Of a stretch of DNA of 64,000 nt, positions 18,024 to 25,562 are shown piece after piece. The notes under the pieces were generated by a model that saw nothing but the letters and a program-made list of their open reading frames with translations, did not search any database and had not been told where the DNA came from. Origin of the DNA: JAVXCQ01 sp036659415 (lineage in GTDB: Bacteria; Bacillota; Negativicutes; Acidaminococcales; Acidaminococcaceae); contig JAVXCQ010000002.1 of the NCBI GenBank assembly GCA_036659415.1, positions 58,676 through 122,675 of the forward strand, in the 5' to 3' direction. Both the position numbers and the translations under genes were made by a program. How positions within the stretch are numbered: the first letter of the stretch is position 1; every line of letters begins with the position of its first letter.

Positions 18024-18419
18024 TTATTCGTAAGTAATCGCTACAACTACAGGTTGCTCACCTTCGCGGACTGCATCCCGACGAAAAGTATTGACATAGG
18101 ACATCCCCATGAACAGCCAAATAGCCATGCCGCCCACAATCGCCCATAATTTTTGCCAACCAAAAAAAATAGCGACACTATTGCCAAAAGCTGCACCGGC
18201 GATTAAAGAAAATACCGGTAACCCATAAATAATCATTTTAGCCTTTTTTTTATCAAAAGCACGCATTTCAATTTCTACCTTATCACCAGGTTTGGCATTA
18301 GTAGGATTCCAACAATCTAAAATTTTGGGAAGATGGGGCGCCGTACTTTTTTCCTGATCAATCTTAATTCGGGCACGCTCCCCTTTTTGCTCTAAAATCC
18401 AACCTTTTATCTCTGCCAC
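18024..18419 (-). CDS. RseC/MucC-family membrane protein
   Basis: The 131-residue product starts with a small beta domain (AEIKGWILEQKGERARIKID) and then has GDKVEIEM. Two membrane helices follow (about residues 65-85 and 88-108). This layout matches RseC/MucC (PF04246), which in other bacteria works with Rnf/Rsx in SoxR or sigma-E control. The start is a GTG (18417-18419) with GGAGGAG at 8 bases; the open frame upstream is out of place for the family. Of the cysteines usual in RseC only the one in LDCWNP is seen, so redox function is uncertain. No Rnf genes are in the window. Confidence 0.72.
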   Translation of the reverse strand: MAEIKGWILEQKGERARIKIDQEKSTAPHLPKILDCWNPTNAKPGDKVEIEMRAFDKKKAKMIIYGLPVFSLIAGAAFGNSVAIFFGWQKLWAIVGGMAIWLFMGMSYVNTFRRDAVREGEQPVVVAITYE

Positions 18420-18436
18420 AATCTCAGCTCCTCCAA

Positions 18437-18712
18437 TTAATAAACAAACACATACCAATAACCAACACCAATAATGACCCCATAAATAGCCAGAAAAACT
18501 ACCGCTCCCTGCCAACAAATAGGGTAACCAAAGTTAATATATTCGCCGAAAATACCGCGTCTAGTAAAAAATGTATAGCGTTCTCTTCGTTTAAACCATT
18601 TCATTTTATTTTCAGTGCCAATTAATTTTGCTACAAAAAAAATATAAAAGAAAGAAGCAAGAAAGATTTGAATAATTTTTTTTGATGCCTCTAAACTATC
18701 TAGCGTTTCCAT
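18437..18712 (-). CDS. Hypothetical membrane protein, 91 residues
   Basis: I do not recognise it. It has a hydrophobic helix near residues 12-31 and another near 66-88, separated by a basic, aromatic loop (KMKWFKRRERYTFFTRRG). It sits between the RseC-like gene and another membrane gene on the same strand with short gaps (17 and 28 bases), so it is probably part of the same unit. Coding status is supported by spacing and composition only. Confidence 0.6.
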   Translation of the reverse strand: METLDSLEASKKIIQIFLASFFYIFFVAKLIGTENKMKWFKRRERYTFFTRRGIFGEYINFGYPICWQGAVVFLAIYGVIIGVGYWYVFVY

Positions 18713-18740
18713 ATTTTAACCACCTTTTTCCATTTCAAAT

Positions 18741-19235
18741 TTAATTGAAATTAATAAATTTATCGGGAATTTGTTTTTTCAATTCTTTAATAAAACGCTC
18801 GCTACATTTAAAAATGACACCGGCTAACTTTTTCTTCTCGCGGAAAACCAAAAGTCTTTCGACGTGTGCATCCATAGAAGAATAGCGGTGAATATAGTGA
18901 CTAATTTTAGTTTTTCTAAAAAAGCTCTTCACATATTTATTGGTAAAACTCTCAGTCAAACTGAGATCCACTGTATACGTTCTTTTAATGCCAAAGCCAT
19001 GACTAATAATAATTAGTTCCTGCTCGGTTAAAATATAGGTGTATTTAAACAAACAGCGCCAAACCCACATACCTAAAAATAAAATACTGTAGCCCCAACC
19101 TAAAATATTAGGTTGCCCTAGCGCAAAGGTATTATAACCCTCATAAGCAAAAGATACCCCGATCAAAGCTAGCGCACCATACATATAAAATTTGCGTTCT
19201 GCACTCACTGTTGATTCTTCTCTGTATACTTCCAA
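18741..19235 (-). CDS. Hypothetical membrane protein with a PH-like cytoplasmic part
   Basis: A 164-residue protein of unknown function. Two close membrane helices (about residues 16-34 and 42-62) are followed by a soluble part of about 100 residues. That part starts YTYILTEQELIIISHGFG, a pattern like the bacterial PH domain in small membrane proteins. A SSMDAHVERLLVFREKKKLA stretch and a lysine-rich end follow. It is the first gene of the run leading toward maf, radC and mreB, so it may be co-expressed with cell-shape genes. The domain call is a guess from pattern. Confidence 0.6.
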   Translation of the reverse strand: MEVYREESTVSAERKFYMYGALALIGVSFAYEGYNTFALGQPNILGWGYSILFLGMWVWRCLFKYTYILTEQELIIISHGFGIKRTYTVDLSLTESFTNKYVKSFFRKTKISHYIHRYSSMDAHVERLLVFREKKKLAGVIFKCSERFIKELKKQIPDKFINFN

Positions 19236-19306
19236 CTGCTATCCCTCCGCCATCTCTATTCAGCTACAGGTAGATAGATCATTCTATCCCCGATAAGCCA
19301 ATGTAT

Positions 19307-19312
19307 ATTATA
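19307..19312 (-). promoter_or_regulatory. Extended -10 promoter candidate upstream of the 19235 gene
   Basis: The minus strand reads TGATATAAT, an extended -10 element, about 72 bases before the start at 19235. No good -35 is visible, as is normal for extended -10 promoters. It would drive the membrane-protein/maf/mre run. Confidence 0.5.
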
Positions 19313-19355
19313 TCAAATTTCTTAATCAATTGATACTGATATCTCTGACAAATTT

Positions 19356-19396
19356 GCAAAGAAAAAGGATTGCTTCGTCTTACGAAGCAATCCTTT
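19356..19396 (-). terminator. Terminator after the second beta-subunit gene
   Basis: A 15-base-pair perfect stem (19364-19378 with 19382-19396, 3-base loop) ends in a T-rich stretch on the minus strand. It closes the succinate/propionate region. Confidence 0.9.
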
Positions 19397-19435
19397 AAAC
19401 AACTTAAAGCCTTGGGTCTTATTTCAAAACTAATT

Positions 19436-20569
19436 TTATTTAGGAGCTGCGCCAATCATAGCGAGCATCGTACCAGCTGCAACAGCAGTACCGATAACAC
19501 CAGCCACGTTAGGTCCCATAGCATGCATTAGTAGGAAGTTACCAGGGTTAGCTTTTTGGCCAACTATTTGAGAAACACGAGCAGCCATTGGCACTGCAGA
19601 TACACCGGCAGAACCAATTAACGGATTAATTTTACCGCCGCTAGCTACTTTCATGATTTGACCAAAGAGAACGCCGCCTGCGGTACCACCAGCAAAGGCA
19701 ACCAAGCCTAAGCAAATAATCAAAATGGTTTGATAGTTCAAGAAGCTTTCAGCATCCATCGTTAAACCTGTACCTGTTGCTAAGAAGATAGTAACAATGT
19801 TCATCAAAGCATTTTCTGAAGTATCGGAGAGTCTATCCAAACAACCTGCTTCTTTAAAGATATTACCCAACATCAGCATACCAATCAAAGAAGTTACAGG
19901 TGGCAATAACAAGCTAATTACAATCGTTGTTGCTACTGGAAAAACCATCTTTTCAAACTTGGAAACAGGTCTTAATTGTTCCATTACGATTCTGCGATCA
20001 GCAGCACTAGTAAATAGTTTCATAATAGGTGGTTGAATAAGTGGAACCAAAGACATATAAGAATAGGCGGCAACGGCGATAGCACCTAGTAGATGCGGAG
20101 CCATTTTAGCAGTTAGGTAAATAGCAGTAGGACCATCAGCGCCACCAATAATACCAATAGCAGCAGCTTCTCTTACGTTAAAGCCTAACATCATAGCACC
20201 AATCAAGGAAACGAACACACCAATTTGAGCAGCTGCACCTAACAACAAGGTAGCAGGGTTAGCAATCAGTGGACCAAAGTCCGTCATAGCACCAACACCA
20301 AGGAAAATAAGTGGTGGGAATACTTCGTTATGAATACCATACAAAATGACTTGCATAACACCAGGGTCGGTAGTAAAGCCTGTTTTTGGTACGTTAGCTA
20401 AAAGACAGCCAAAAGCGATTGGAGTTAAAAGCAAAGGTTCAAAACCCTTGGCGATTGCCAAGTATAATAACAAAATGCCAACTAACATCATAATCATATT
20501 ACCTATTGTAAAAGCTGTAAAACCACTATCACTCCAAACGGACTGTAGTGCAACAACAAATGCATCCAT
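19436..20569 (-). CDS. Na+-translocating decarboxylase beta subunit, second copy
   Basis: The integral membrane subunit that decarboxylates carboxybiotin and pumps Na+. It is 377 residues long and very close to the copy at 23843-24976, differing by scattered substitutions. Functional stretches are present: GGADGPTAIY with the aspartate essential in the family, and NPLIGSAGVSAVPMAARVSQ. The ATG at 20567-20569 has GGGAGA at 9 bases; the upstream GTG is rejected. It is grouped with a tiny delta-like gene and a carrier rather than with alpha and biotin-carrier subunits. It may form an alternative pump with the shared MmdA/MmdC, or serve another acyl-CoA (inference). Confidence 0.92.
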   Translation of the reverse strand: MDAFVVALQSVWSDSGFTAFTIGNMIMMLVGILLLYLAIAKGFEPLLLTPIAFGCLLANVPKTGFTTDPGVMQVILYGIHNEVFPPLIFLGVGAMTDFGPLIANPATLLLGAAAQIGVFVSLIGAMMLGFNVREAAAIGIIGGADGPTAIYLTAKMAPHLLGAIAVAAYSYMSLVPLIQPPIMKLFTSAADRRIVMEQLRPVSKFEKMVFPVATTIVISLLLPPVTSLIGMLMLGNIFKEAGCLDRLSDTSENALMNIVTIFLATGTGLTMDAESFLNYQTILIICLGLVAFAGGTAGGVLFGQIMKVASGGKINPLIGSAGVSAVPMAARVSQIVGQKANPGNFLLMHAMGPNVAGVIGTAVAAGTMLAMIGAAPK

Positions 20570-20608
20570 GCAATTCACTCTCCCATTTTCTTTTGCTTTT
20601 TTTAATAA

Positions 20609-20743
20609 TTAACTTTGTTTAACCTTAGTCGGATCAACCCATCTGATAATTCTCATGATGACGCCCAGTACATACAATACGGCAAAAACAATAGTCATAT
20701 TAATGACAGCGATCAACCACGGATTTGATGTTACTTCCTTCAT
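20609..20743 (-). CDS. Tiny delta-subunit-like membrane protein (44 residues)
   Basis: A short gene with an ATG at 20741-20743, a strong AGGAGGG site and a TAA stop. The product has a single membrane helix and starts KEVTSNPWLIAVINMTIVFA. This is nearly the same as the first 43 residues of MmdD (25563-25907), through to the shared DPT. It then stops, lacking the Ala/Pro linker and C-terminal domain. It sits 39 bases upstream of the second beta subunit, so it probably anchors that copy. Veillonella methylmalonyl-CoA decarboxylase has a small fifth subunit (MmdE); whether this is its counterpart is inference. Confidence 0.85.
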   Translation of the reverse strand: MKEVTSNPWLIAVINMTIVFAVLYVLGVIMRIIRWVDPTKVKQS

Positions 20744-20771
20744 TCTGTACCCTCCTCTTGTCTAGCAGTTG

Positions 20772-20800
20772 AAAGGTCGCAGTAATAAGCTGCGACCTTT
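20772..20800 (-). terminator. Hairpin after the first SLC13 carrier
   Basis: An 11-base-pair perfect stem with a 7-base loop lies between the carrier stop and the 44-residue gene. There is no long T run on the minus strand, so it may be an attenuator or an RNA-stability element rather than a full stop. Confidence 0.55.
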
Positions 20801-20807
20801 TACTCAA

Positions 20808-22088
20808 TTATTTCCCAGGAAAGAATGGCCACACCATCGGAATGATAATGATGGAAACAATGAAGCAGATAACAACCAGCCCTGTGCCGGCTTTAACATA
20901 GTCCATAAAGCGATAGTTACCAGGTCCAAGCACCAAGGTGTTAGGAGGAGTACCAACAGGCGTTGCAAATGCGCAAGAAGCAGCAACTGCAATAGCCATC
21001 AATACTGCGTGAGGAGAAGCTCCCAATTGTTTAGCGATAGCAATACCAATCGGGCACAACAGAGCAGCAGCGGCTGTATTGGACATAAATTGCGTCAACC
21101 CGCAAGAGATGATGAACAAAACAATAGTTACAACCATTGGAGAAGGAGAACCACCCATTAAACCTACTGCCCAGTTAGAAATCAACTTGCCAGCGCCAGT
21201 TTTATCAAGAGCGGTGGAAATAGGCATCATGCCTGCGAATAAGAAGATGGTTACCCAGTCGATGGAAGCATAAGCTTGTTTTTCTGATAAGCAACCAGTC
21301 AAAACAGCAACCAAAGCACCAGTAATAGCAGCCATTTCTAGAGTGAAACCTTTGAAATCCATAGCCATAACAATAACCACTACGGCTAAGATGGCACCAG
21401 AGATAAATTGTTTACGAGGAGTTTCATTAGCAGTATTAGCTTCAATTTCTTGTTCGATTTCTTGGTCAGCATCCAAAGCTACTTTTGGTAACAGATGTTT
21501 ACCAATAAACATCATGTAAAGAATACCTGCAACAGAGAGAGGAATACCAATCCAAGCAAATTCAAAGAAACTAAAAGGTTTGAAACCAGCGGCGCTCAAA
21601 GCACCGGCAGCAATAATATTAGGAGGTGTACCAACTAGAGTGATAATACCGCCCAAGCCAGCAGCAAAAGCCAATGGCATTAATTGACGAGAAGCAGGGA
21701 TTTTAGCTGCGGAGCAAATGCCCAGAACAACCGGGAGTAAGCAAGCAGCAGTACCAGTGTTAGACAATACAGAAGACAAACCGCAACCAACAAGCATAAT
21801 ACCTAGCATCAAGCTGTTTTCGCTAGTACCAGAAAGCTTAACAACACCGATACCGATTTTTTGTGCTAACCCTGTATGGAACAAAGCCGCACCAACTACG
21901 AACATACCAGCAAATAAAACTACAGTTGAATTTGATAGACCACTAAAAACTGCTTTAACAGGAATAAAACCCAGAACACCACAAGCAACTGCACCAGCTG
22001 TAGCAGTAACAGCGAGAGGAATAAGTTCCGTAATAAAAAGTAATGCTACCACTGCCAACAAGATTAGACACTTTACGTCAGCGCCCAT
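20808..22088 (-). CDS. SLC13/DASS-family dicarboxylate:Na+ symporter (copy 1)
   Basis: A 426-residue membrane carrier of the divalent-anion:Na+ symporter family. Both halves carry the substrate/Na+ motif SNT: VLSNTGTAACLLPVVLG near residue 110 and QFMSNTAAAALLCPIG near residue 360. The LVGTPPNIIAAGAL loop is also typical. About eleven helices surround two re-entrant hairpins. Next to succinate decarboxylation genes, succinate is the likely substrate, imported with Na+ that the decarboxylase pumps out. The ATG at 22088 has AAGGAGG. It is a close paralogue of copy 2 at 22395-23672. Confidence 0.9.
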   Translation of the reverse strand: MGADVKCLILLAVVALLFITELIPLAVTATAGAVACGVLGFIPVKAVFSGLSNSTVVLFAGMFVVGAALFHTGLAQKIGIGVVKLSGTSENSLMLGIMLVGCGLSSVLSNTGTAACLLPVVLGICSAAKIPASRQLMPLAFAAGLGGIITLVGTPPNIIAAGALSAAGFKPFSFFEFAWIGIPLSVAGILYMMFIGKHLLPKVALDADQEIEQEIEANTANETPRKQFISGAILAVVVIVMAMDFKGFTLEMAAITGALVAVLTGCLSEKQAYASIDWVTIFLFAGMMPISTALDKTGAGKLISNWAVGLMGGSPSPMVVTIVLFIISCGLTQFMSNTAAAALLCPIGIAIAKQLGASPHAVLMAIAVAASCAFATPVGTPPNTLVLGPGNYRFMDYVKAGTGLVVICFIVSIIIIPMVWPFFPGK

Positions 22089-22324
22089 AATAAAACCTCC
22101 TTAAGTCATATTGTTGTTTGCTTTTGCTGTGCGCACTTGAAGAAGTACAAAAGCAATCAATTTGCAAAAAGTTTATGGCTTCCTTGCATCTATAACTATA
22201 GATGTTTCTAACACACTTGTCGCATTAGCAAACTTTTTCAACGCTAACTTTTATTGTTGTTGTATAACTTTAATGCCTTATTAAAGTATTATCTAAGTTT
22301 TTTATTTTGTTTTCTAGAAAAAGA
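22089..22324. other. Intergenic stretch between the two carriers, promoter of copy 1
   Basis: About 236 bases without a gene. It holds the copy 1 promoter candidate, an 18-base dyad, and a longer inverted pair (AAAAAGTTT near 22166 with AAACTTTTT near 22230) that encloses the dyad. Confidence 0.5.
22187..22223 (-). promoter_or_regulatory. Promoter candidate and overlapping dyad for carrier copy 1
   Basis: On the minus strand GCGACA (22218-22223) and TATAGT (22195-22200) are spaced by 17 bases. The -10 is covered by a dyad with 8-base arms, CATCTATA and TATAGATG (22187-22204). A dyad on the -10 suggests repressor control; the regulator is unknown. Confidence 0.4.
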
Positions 22325-22369
22325 AAGTAAGAACGCCCCCCTATCGCCATAAGCGACAGGGGGGCGTTC
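22325..22369 (-). terminator. Terminator after carrier copy 2
   Basis: A very GC-rich 17-base-pair stem (22331-22347 with 22353-22369, one mismatch) directly follows the copy 2 stop. T-rich sequence lies downstream on the minus strand (22302-22326). Confidence 0.85.
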
Positions 22370-22394
22370 TTCACGACTTCTTGCTCAGGTTAAA

Positions 22395-23672
22395 TTATCT
22401 GCCTGGGAAGAAAGGCCATACCATTGGAATAACAATGATGGATACTACGAAGCAGACGATAACCAAACCGGTACCAGCTTTAACATAGTCCATGAATTTA
22501 TAACCACCAGGGCCAAGCACCAAAGTATTTGGAGGCGTACCTACTGGAGATGCAAATGCGCAAGAAGCAGCAACTGCAATCGCCATCAAAACAGCTTTAG
22601 GGTCAGCACCAAGTTGTTTGGAGATTGCTACGCCGATTGGGCACAAAAGAGCTGCCGAAGCGGTGTTGGACATGAATTGAGTTAAACCACAAGAAAGGAT
22701 AAACAAAATAGCAGTAACAAATAATGGAGATGGAGAACCACCCATTAGGCCTACTGTCCATTCAGCAATCAATTTACCTGCGCCAGTTTTATCCATAGCG
22801 GAAGAAACAGGCATCATTCCTGCGAACAAGAAGATGGTAACCCAGTCAATAGAGGAATAAGCTTGTTTTTCTGTTAAGCAACCAGTTAATACAGCAATGA
22901 TTGCACCAAGGATAGCAGCCATTTCCAGAGATACTCCAGGAATGCCGATAGCCATAGTCAAAACAACAGCAGCCAAGATAGCAGCAGAAACAAGTTGTTT
23001 GCTCGTGCTAGTTTCAGTGGCTTCAACTTCTTGTTCGATTTCTTGGTCAGCATCAAGTTCAACTTTAGGCAGTAAATATTTACCAACAAACATCATGTAA
23101 ACAATACCTGCGAAAGTTACAGGAATACCAATCCAAGCATATTCAAAGAAGCTGAAAGTTTCTTTGATGCCAGCTGCTTGCAAAGCACCGTTAGCAATGA
23201 TGTTTGGAGGAGTACCAACCATAGTGATGATACCACCAAGACCGCAAGCGAAAGCCAACGGCATCAATTGACGGGAAGCAGGGATTTTAGCTGCAGAGCA
23301 AATACCGAGTACAACAGGTAGTAAACAAGCGGCAGTACCAGTGTTAGAAAGCACAGAAGAAAGTGCAGCACCAACAAGCATGATACCAAACATCAAGCTG
23401 TTTTCGCCAGTACCGGAAAGTTTTACAACGCCTTCACCAATTTTTTGAGCAAGACCGGTGTAGAACATGGAAGCACCAACTACGAACATACCTGCGAATA
23501 ATACAACTGTAGAATTAGATAAGCCGGAGAAAACGGCTTTGGCAGGAATAAATCCAAGAAGACCACAAGCGATAGCGCCAGTCATGGCGGTTACAGCCAA
23601 TGGAACTAGTTCAGTAACAAAGAATAGGGCAATAACTGCGAGTAAAATCAAACATTTTATTGCTGGTGTCAT
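22395..23672 (-). CDS. SLC13/DASS-family dicarboxylate:Na+ symporter (copy 2)
   Basis: A 425-residue paralogue of copy 1, highly similar along its full length and with the same motifs (VLSNTGTAACLLPVVLG, MVGTPPNIIANGAL, QFMSNTASAALLCPIG). The most divergent part is the cytoplasmic loop after the fifth helix (ELDADQEIEQEVEATETSTS). It follows mmdB, so it belongs to the methylmalonyl-CoA decarboxylase run. Na+-coupled succinate uptake beside a Na+-exporting decarboxylase closes a sodium cycle. A strong AAGGAGG site precedes the ATG at 23672. Confidence 0.9.
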   Translation of the reverse strand: MTPAIKCLILLAVIALFFVTELVPLAVTAMTGAIACGLLGFIPAKAVFSGLSNSTVVLFAGMFVVGASMFYTGLAQKIGEGVVKLSGTGENSLMFGIMLVGAALSSVLSNTGTAACLLPVVLGICSAAKIPASRQLMPLAFACGLGGIITMVGTPPNIIANGALQAAGIKETFSFFEYAWIGIPVTFAGIVYMMFVGKYLLPKVELDADQEIEQEVEATETSTSKQLVSAAILAAVVLTMAIGIPGVSLEMAAILGAIIAVLTGCLTEKQAYSSIDWVTIFLFAGMMPVSSAMDKTGAGKLIAEWTVGLMGGSPSPLFVTAILFILSCGLTQFMSNTASAALLCPIGVAISKQLGADPKAVLMAIAVAASCAFASPVGTPPNTLVLGPGGYKFMDYVKAGTGLVIVCFVVSIIVIPMVWPFFPGR

Positions 23673-23795
23673 TATTTCGTCCTCCTTATTTTAGGCCATC
23701 TCTTGAAAAATTCTTCCGTGAGGAAGATTTTCAAAGAGTTTAAACAACTGAGAGCAAGCCAACTTCTCTCCAGTCCTAATATTGCAAATAATTTT

Positions 23796-23831
23796 GTTGG
23801 ATATGATCCACACCTGTGCATCATATCCAAC
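23796..23831 (-). terminator. Hairpin/terminator after mmdB
   Basis: A 12-base-pair perfect stem (23796-23807 with 23820-23831, 12-base loop) lies 11 bases after the mmdB stop. Downstream on the minus strand the sequence is A/T-rich with short T runs. It may reduce rather than stop transcription into the carrier gene. Confidence 0.65.
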
Positions 23832-23842
23832 GTTTAAAATAA

Positions 23843-24976
23843 TTATTTAGTAACTCCGCCAATCATTGCAAGCATAGCACCGGCTGCAACAGCAGTACCG
23901 ATAACACCAGCAACGTTAGGTCCCATAGCATGCATCAATAAGAAGTTGCCTGGGTTAGCTTTTTGACCAACAATTTGAGAAACTCGAGCTGCCATTGGCA
24001 CTGCAGATACGCCTGCGGAACCAACTAGCGGATTAATTTTACCGCCAGTAGCAACTTTCATTAATTGTCCAAACGCTACACCAGCAGCAGTACCTGTTGC
24101 AAACGCAACAAGACCAAGACAAATAATCAAAATCGTTTGGTAATTAAGGAAGCTATCAGCTTTCATAGTTAAACCAGTACCAGTTGCTAACATGATAGTA
24201 ACAATGTTCATCAAAGCATTTTGTGCGGTATCGGAAAGACGATCCAAACAACCAGCTTCTTTAAACAAGTTACCTAGCATCAACATACCAATTAAGGCAG
24301 TAACAGGTGGTAACAACAGTGAAATTACGATAGTTGTAGCAACAGGGAATACTAATTTTTCGAATTTGCTTACTGTACGCAATTGTTCCATGATAATGCC
24401 ACGGTCAGCTGGGCTAGTAAGTAATTTCATAATAGGTGGTTGAATAAGTGGAACCAAAGACATATAAGAATAAGCGGCAACAGCAATCGCACCCAAAAGG
24501 CCAGGAGCCATTTTAGCTGCTAAATAAATAGCTGTAGGACCGTCAGCACCACCGATAATACCGATAGCAGCTGCTTCTTGCACTGTGAAACCCAACATCA
24601 TTGCGCCCAAAAGGGAAATAAATACGCCTGCTTGCGCAGCAGCACCTAAAAGCAACATTTTGGGATTTGCAATTAATGGGCCAAAGTCCGTCATTGCACC
24701 AACACCTAAGAAAATTAATGGTGGGAAGATTTCATGATGAATACCATAAAGAATTACTTGCATAACACCAGGATCTGTTTCAAAACCAGTTTTTGGTACG
24801 TTAGCAAGCAAACAACCGAACGCGATTGGGGAAAGTAATAATGGTTCAAAACCTTTACCGATAGCTAGGTATAAAAGAATAATACCAACAAGCATCATGA
24901 TACCATTGCCGATTGTGAAAGCGGCAAATCCACTGTCGTTCCAGACAGATTGTAAAGCAACTGCAAATGCATCCAT
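23843..24976 (-). CDS. mmdB: Methylmalonyl-CoA decarboxylase beta subunit (Na+ pump)
   Basis: The membrane subunit that decarboxylates carboxybiotin and drives Na+ out of the cell. The 377-residue product has the essential GGADGPTAIY region, the NPLVGSAGVSAVPMAARVSQ segment and about nine hydrophobic helices. I chose the ATG at 24974-24976 (TAGGAGG at 7 bases), which matches the MDAFAVALQSVWNDSG start of the paralogue; the longer frame adds a non-conserved tail. It lies downstream of mmdC, completing the alpha-delta-gamma-beta order. Confidence 0.94.
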   Translation of the reverse strand: MDAFAVALQSVWNDSGFAAFTIGNGIMMLVGIILLYLAIGKGFEPLLLSPIAFGCLLANVPKTGFETDPGVMQVILYGIHHEIFPPLIFLGVGAMTDFGPLIANPKMLLLGAAAQAGVFISLLGAMMLGFTVQEAAAIGIIGGADGPTAIYLAAKMAPGLLGAIAVAAYSYMSLVPLIQPPIMKLLTSPADRGIIMEQLRTVSKFEKLVFPVATTIVISLLLPPVTALIGMLMLGNLFKEAGCLDRLSDTAQNALMNIVTIMLATGTGLTMKADSFLNYQTILIICLGLVAFATGTAAGVAFGQLMKVATGGKINPLVGSAGVSAVPMAARVSQIVGQKANPGNFLLMHAMGPNVAGVIGTAVAAGAMLAMIGGVTK

Positions 24977-25066
24977 TGAATAGCCTCCTATGGTTGTTTT
25001 TAATTGTTTATTACTTAATTTAGTTGTTTTATTAAACAAAAAAATAAAAACTAAAGATTAAATACT

Positions 25067-25095
25067 GTGAGAGCTTTGCATAGCAAGGCTCTCAC
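25067..25095 (-). terminator. Hairpin between mmdC and mmdB
   Basis: A 14-base-pair stem with one wobble (arms 25067-25080 and 25082-25095, tight loop) lies after mmdC. The T run is weak, so partial termination or RNA protection of the upstream genes is likely. It could set a lower dose of mmdB. Confidence 0.55.
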
Positions 25096-25121
25096 AATAC
25101 TTGAATTTAACTAGGGTTTAA

Positions 25122-25508
25122 TTAGAATACGATCATTACATCGCCAGTAGCAACGTTTTGTCCTGCCGTTATGCGTACGTCAGCAACAGTGCCATCAGCT
25201 GGAGCCATGATTTCATTTTGCATTTTCATAGCTTCAAGAATCATTAGAACATCGCCAGCTTTAACAACGTCGCCTACTTTGCAAGCGATGGATAAAACTT
25301 TACCTGGCATTGGAGCGTTGATAGTGGTAGCGCCTGCAGCAACAGGAGCAGCAGCAGCTGGAGCTGGAGCAGCTTTAGGAGCAGCAGCAACCGGAGCTGG
25401 AGCAGCTTTAGGAGCAGCTTTAGGAGCAGCAGATGTAGCTGCACCGCTTACTTCTTCTACTTCTACTTCATAAGCAGAGCCGTTAACAGTAATGTTAAAT
25501 TTTTTCAT
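25122..25508 (-). CDS. mmdC: Biotin carrier subunit of methylmalonyl-CoA decarboxylase
   Basis: The mobile biotinyl protein that carries CO2 from the alpha subunit to the membrane pump. In 128 residues it has a short N-terminal domain, an Ala/Pro-rich flexible linker (about residues 23-60) and a lipoyl-type domain. The biotinylation motif is EAMKM with the lysine at residue 95. The linker is coded by direct DNA repeats, so its length may vary between strains. It is flanked by mmdD and mmdB. Confidence 0.96.
   Translation of the reverse strand: MKKFNITVNGSAYEVEVEEVSGAATSAAPKAAPKAAPAPVAAAPKAAPAPAAAAPVAAGATTINAPMPGKVLSIACKVGDVVKAGDVLMILEAMKMQNEIMAPADGTVADVRITAGQNVATGDVMIVF
25360..25418. repeat. 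26-base direct repeats coding for the MmdC linker
   Basis: Two identical 26-base units (25360-25385 and 25393-25418) with shorter partial copies around them code for the APAPAAAAP-type linker. Such repeats can gain or lose units by slippage. Confidence 0.8.
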
Positions 25509-25562
25509 TGATAAATATCCCCCTTAAAATCTCGTAATTTAATTTTTTTCAGTAAGTGGAAA

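Noticed and set aside
25340..25440. CRISPR-like repeats
   Set aside because: The repeats are in frame and code for the Ala/Pro linker of the biotin carrier; there are no spacers of even length.
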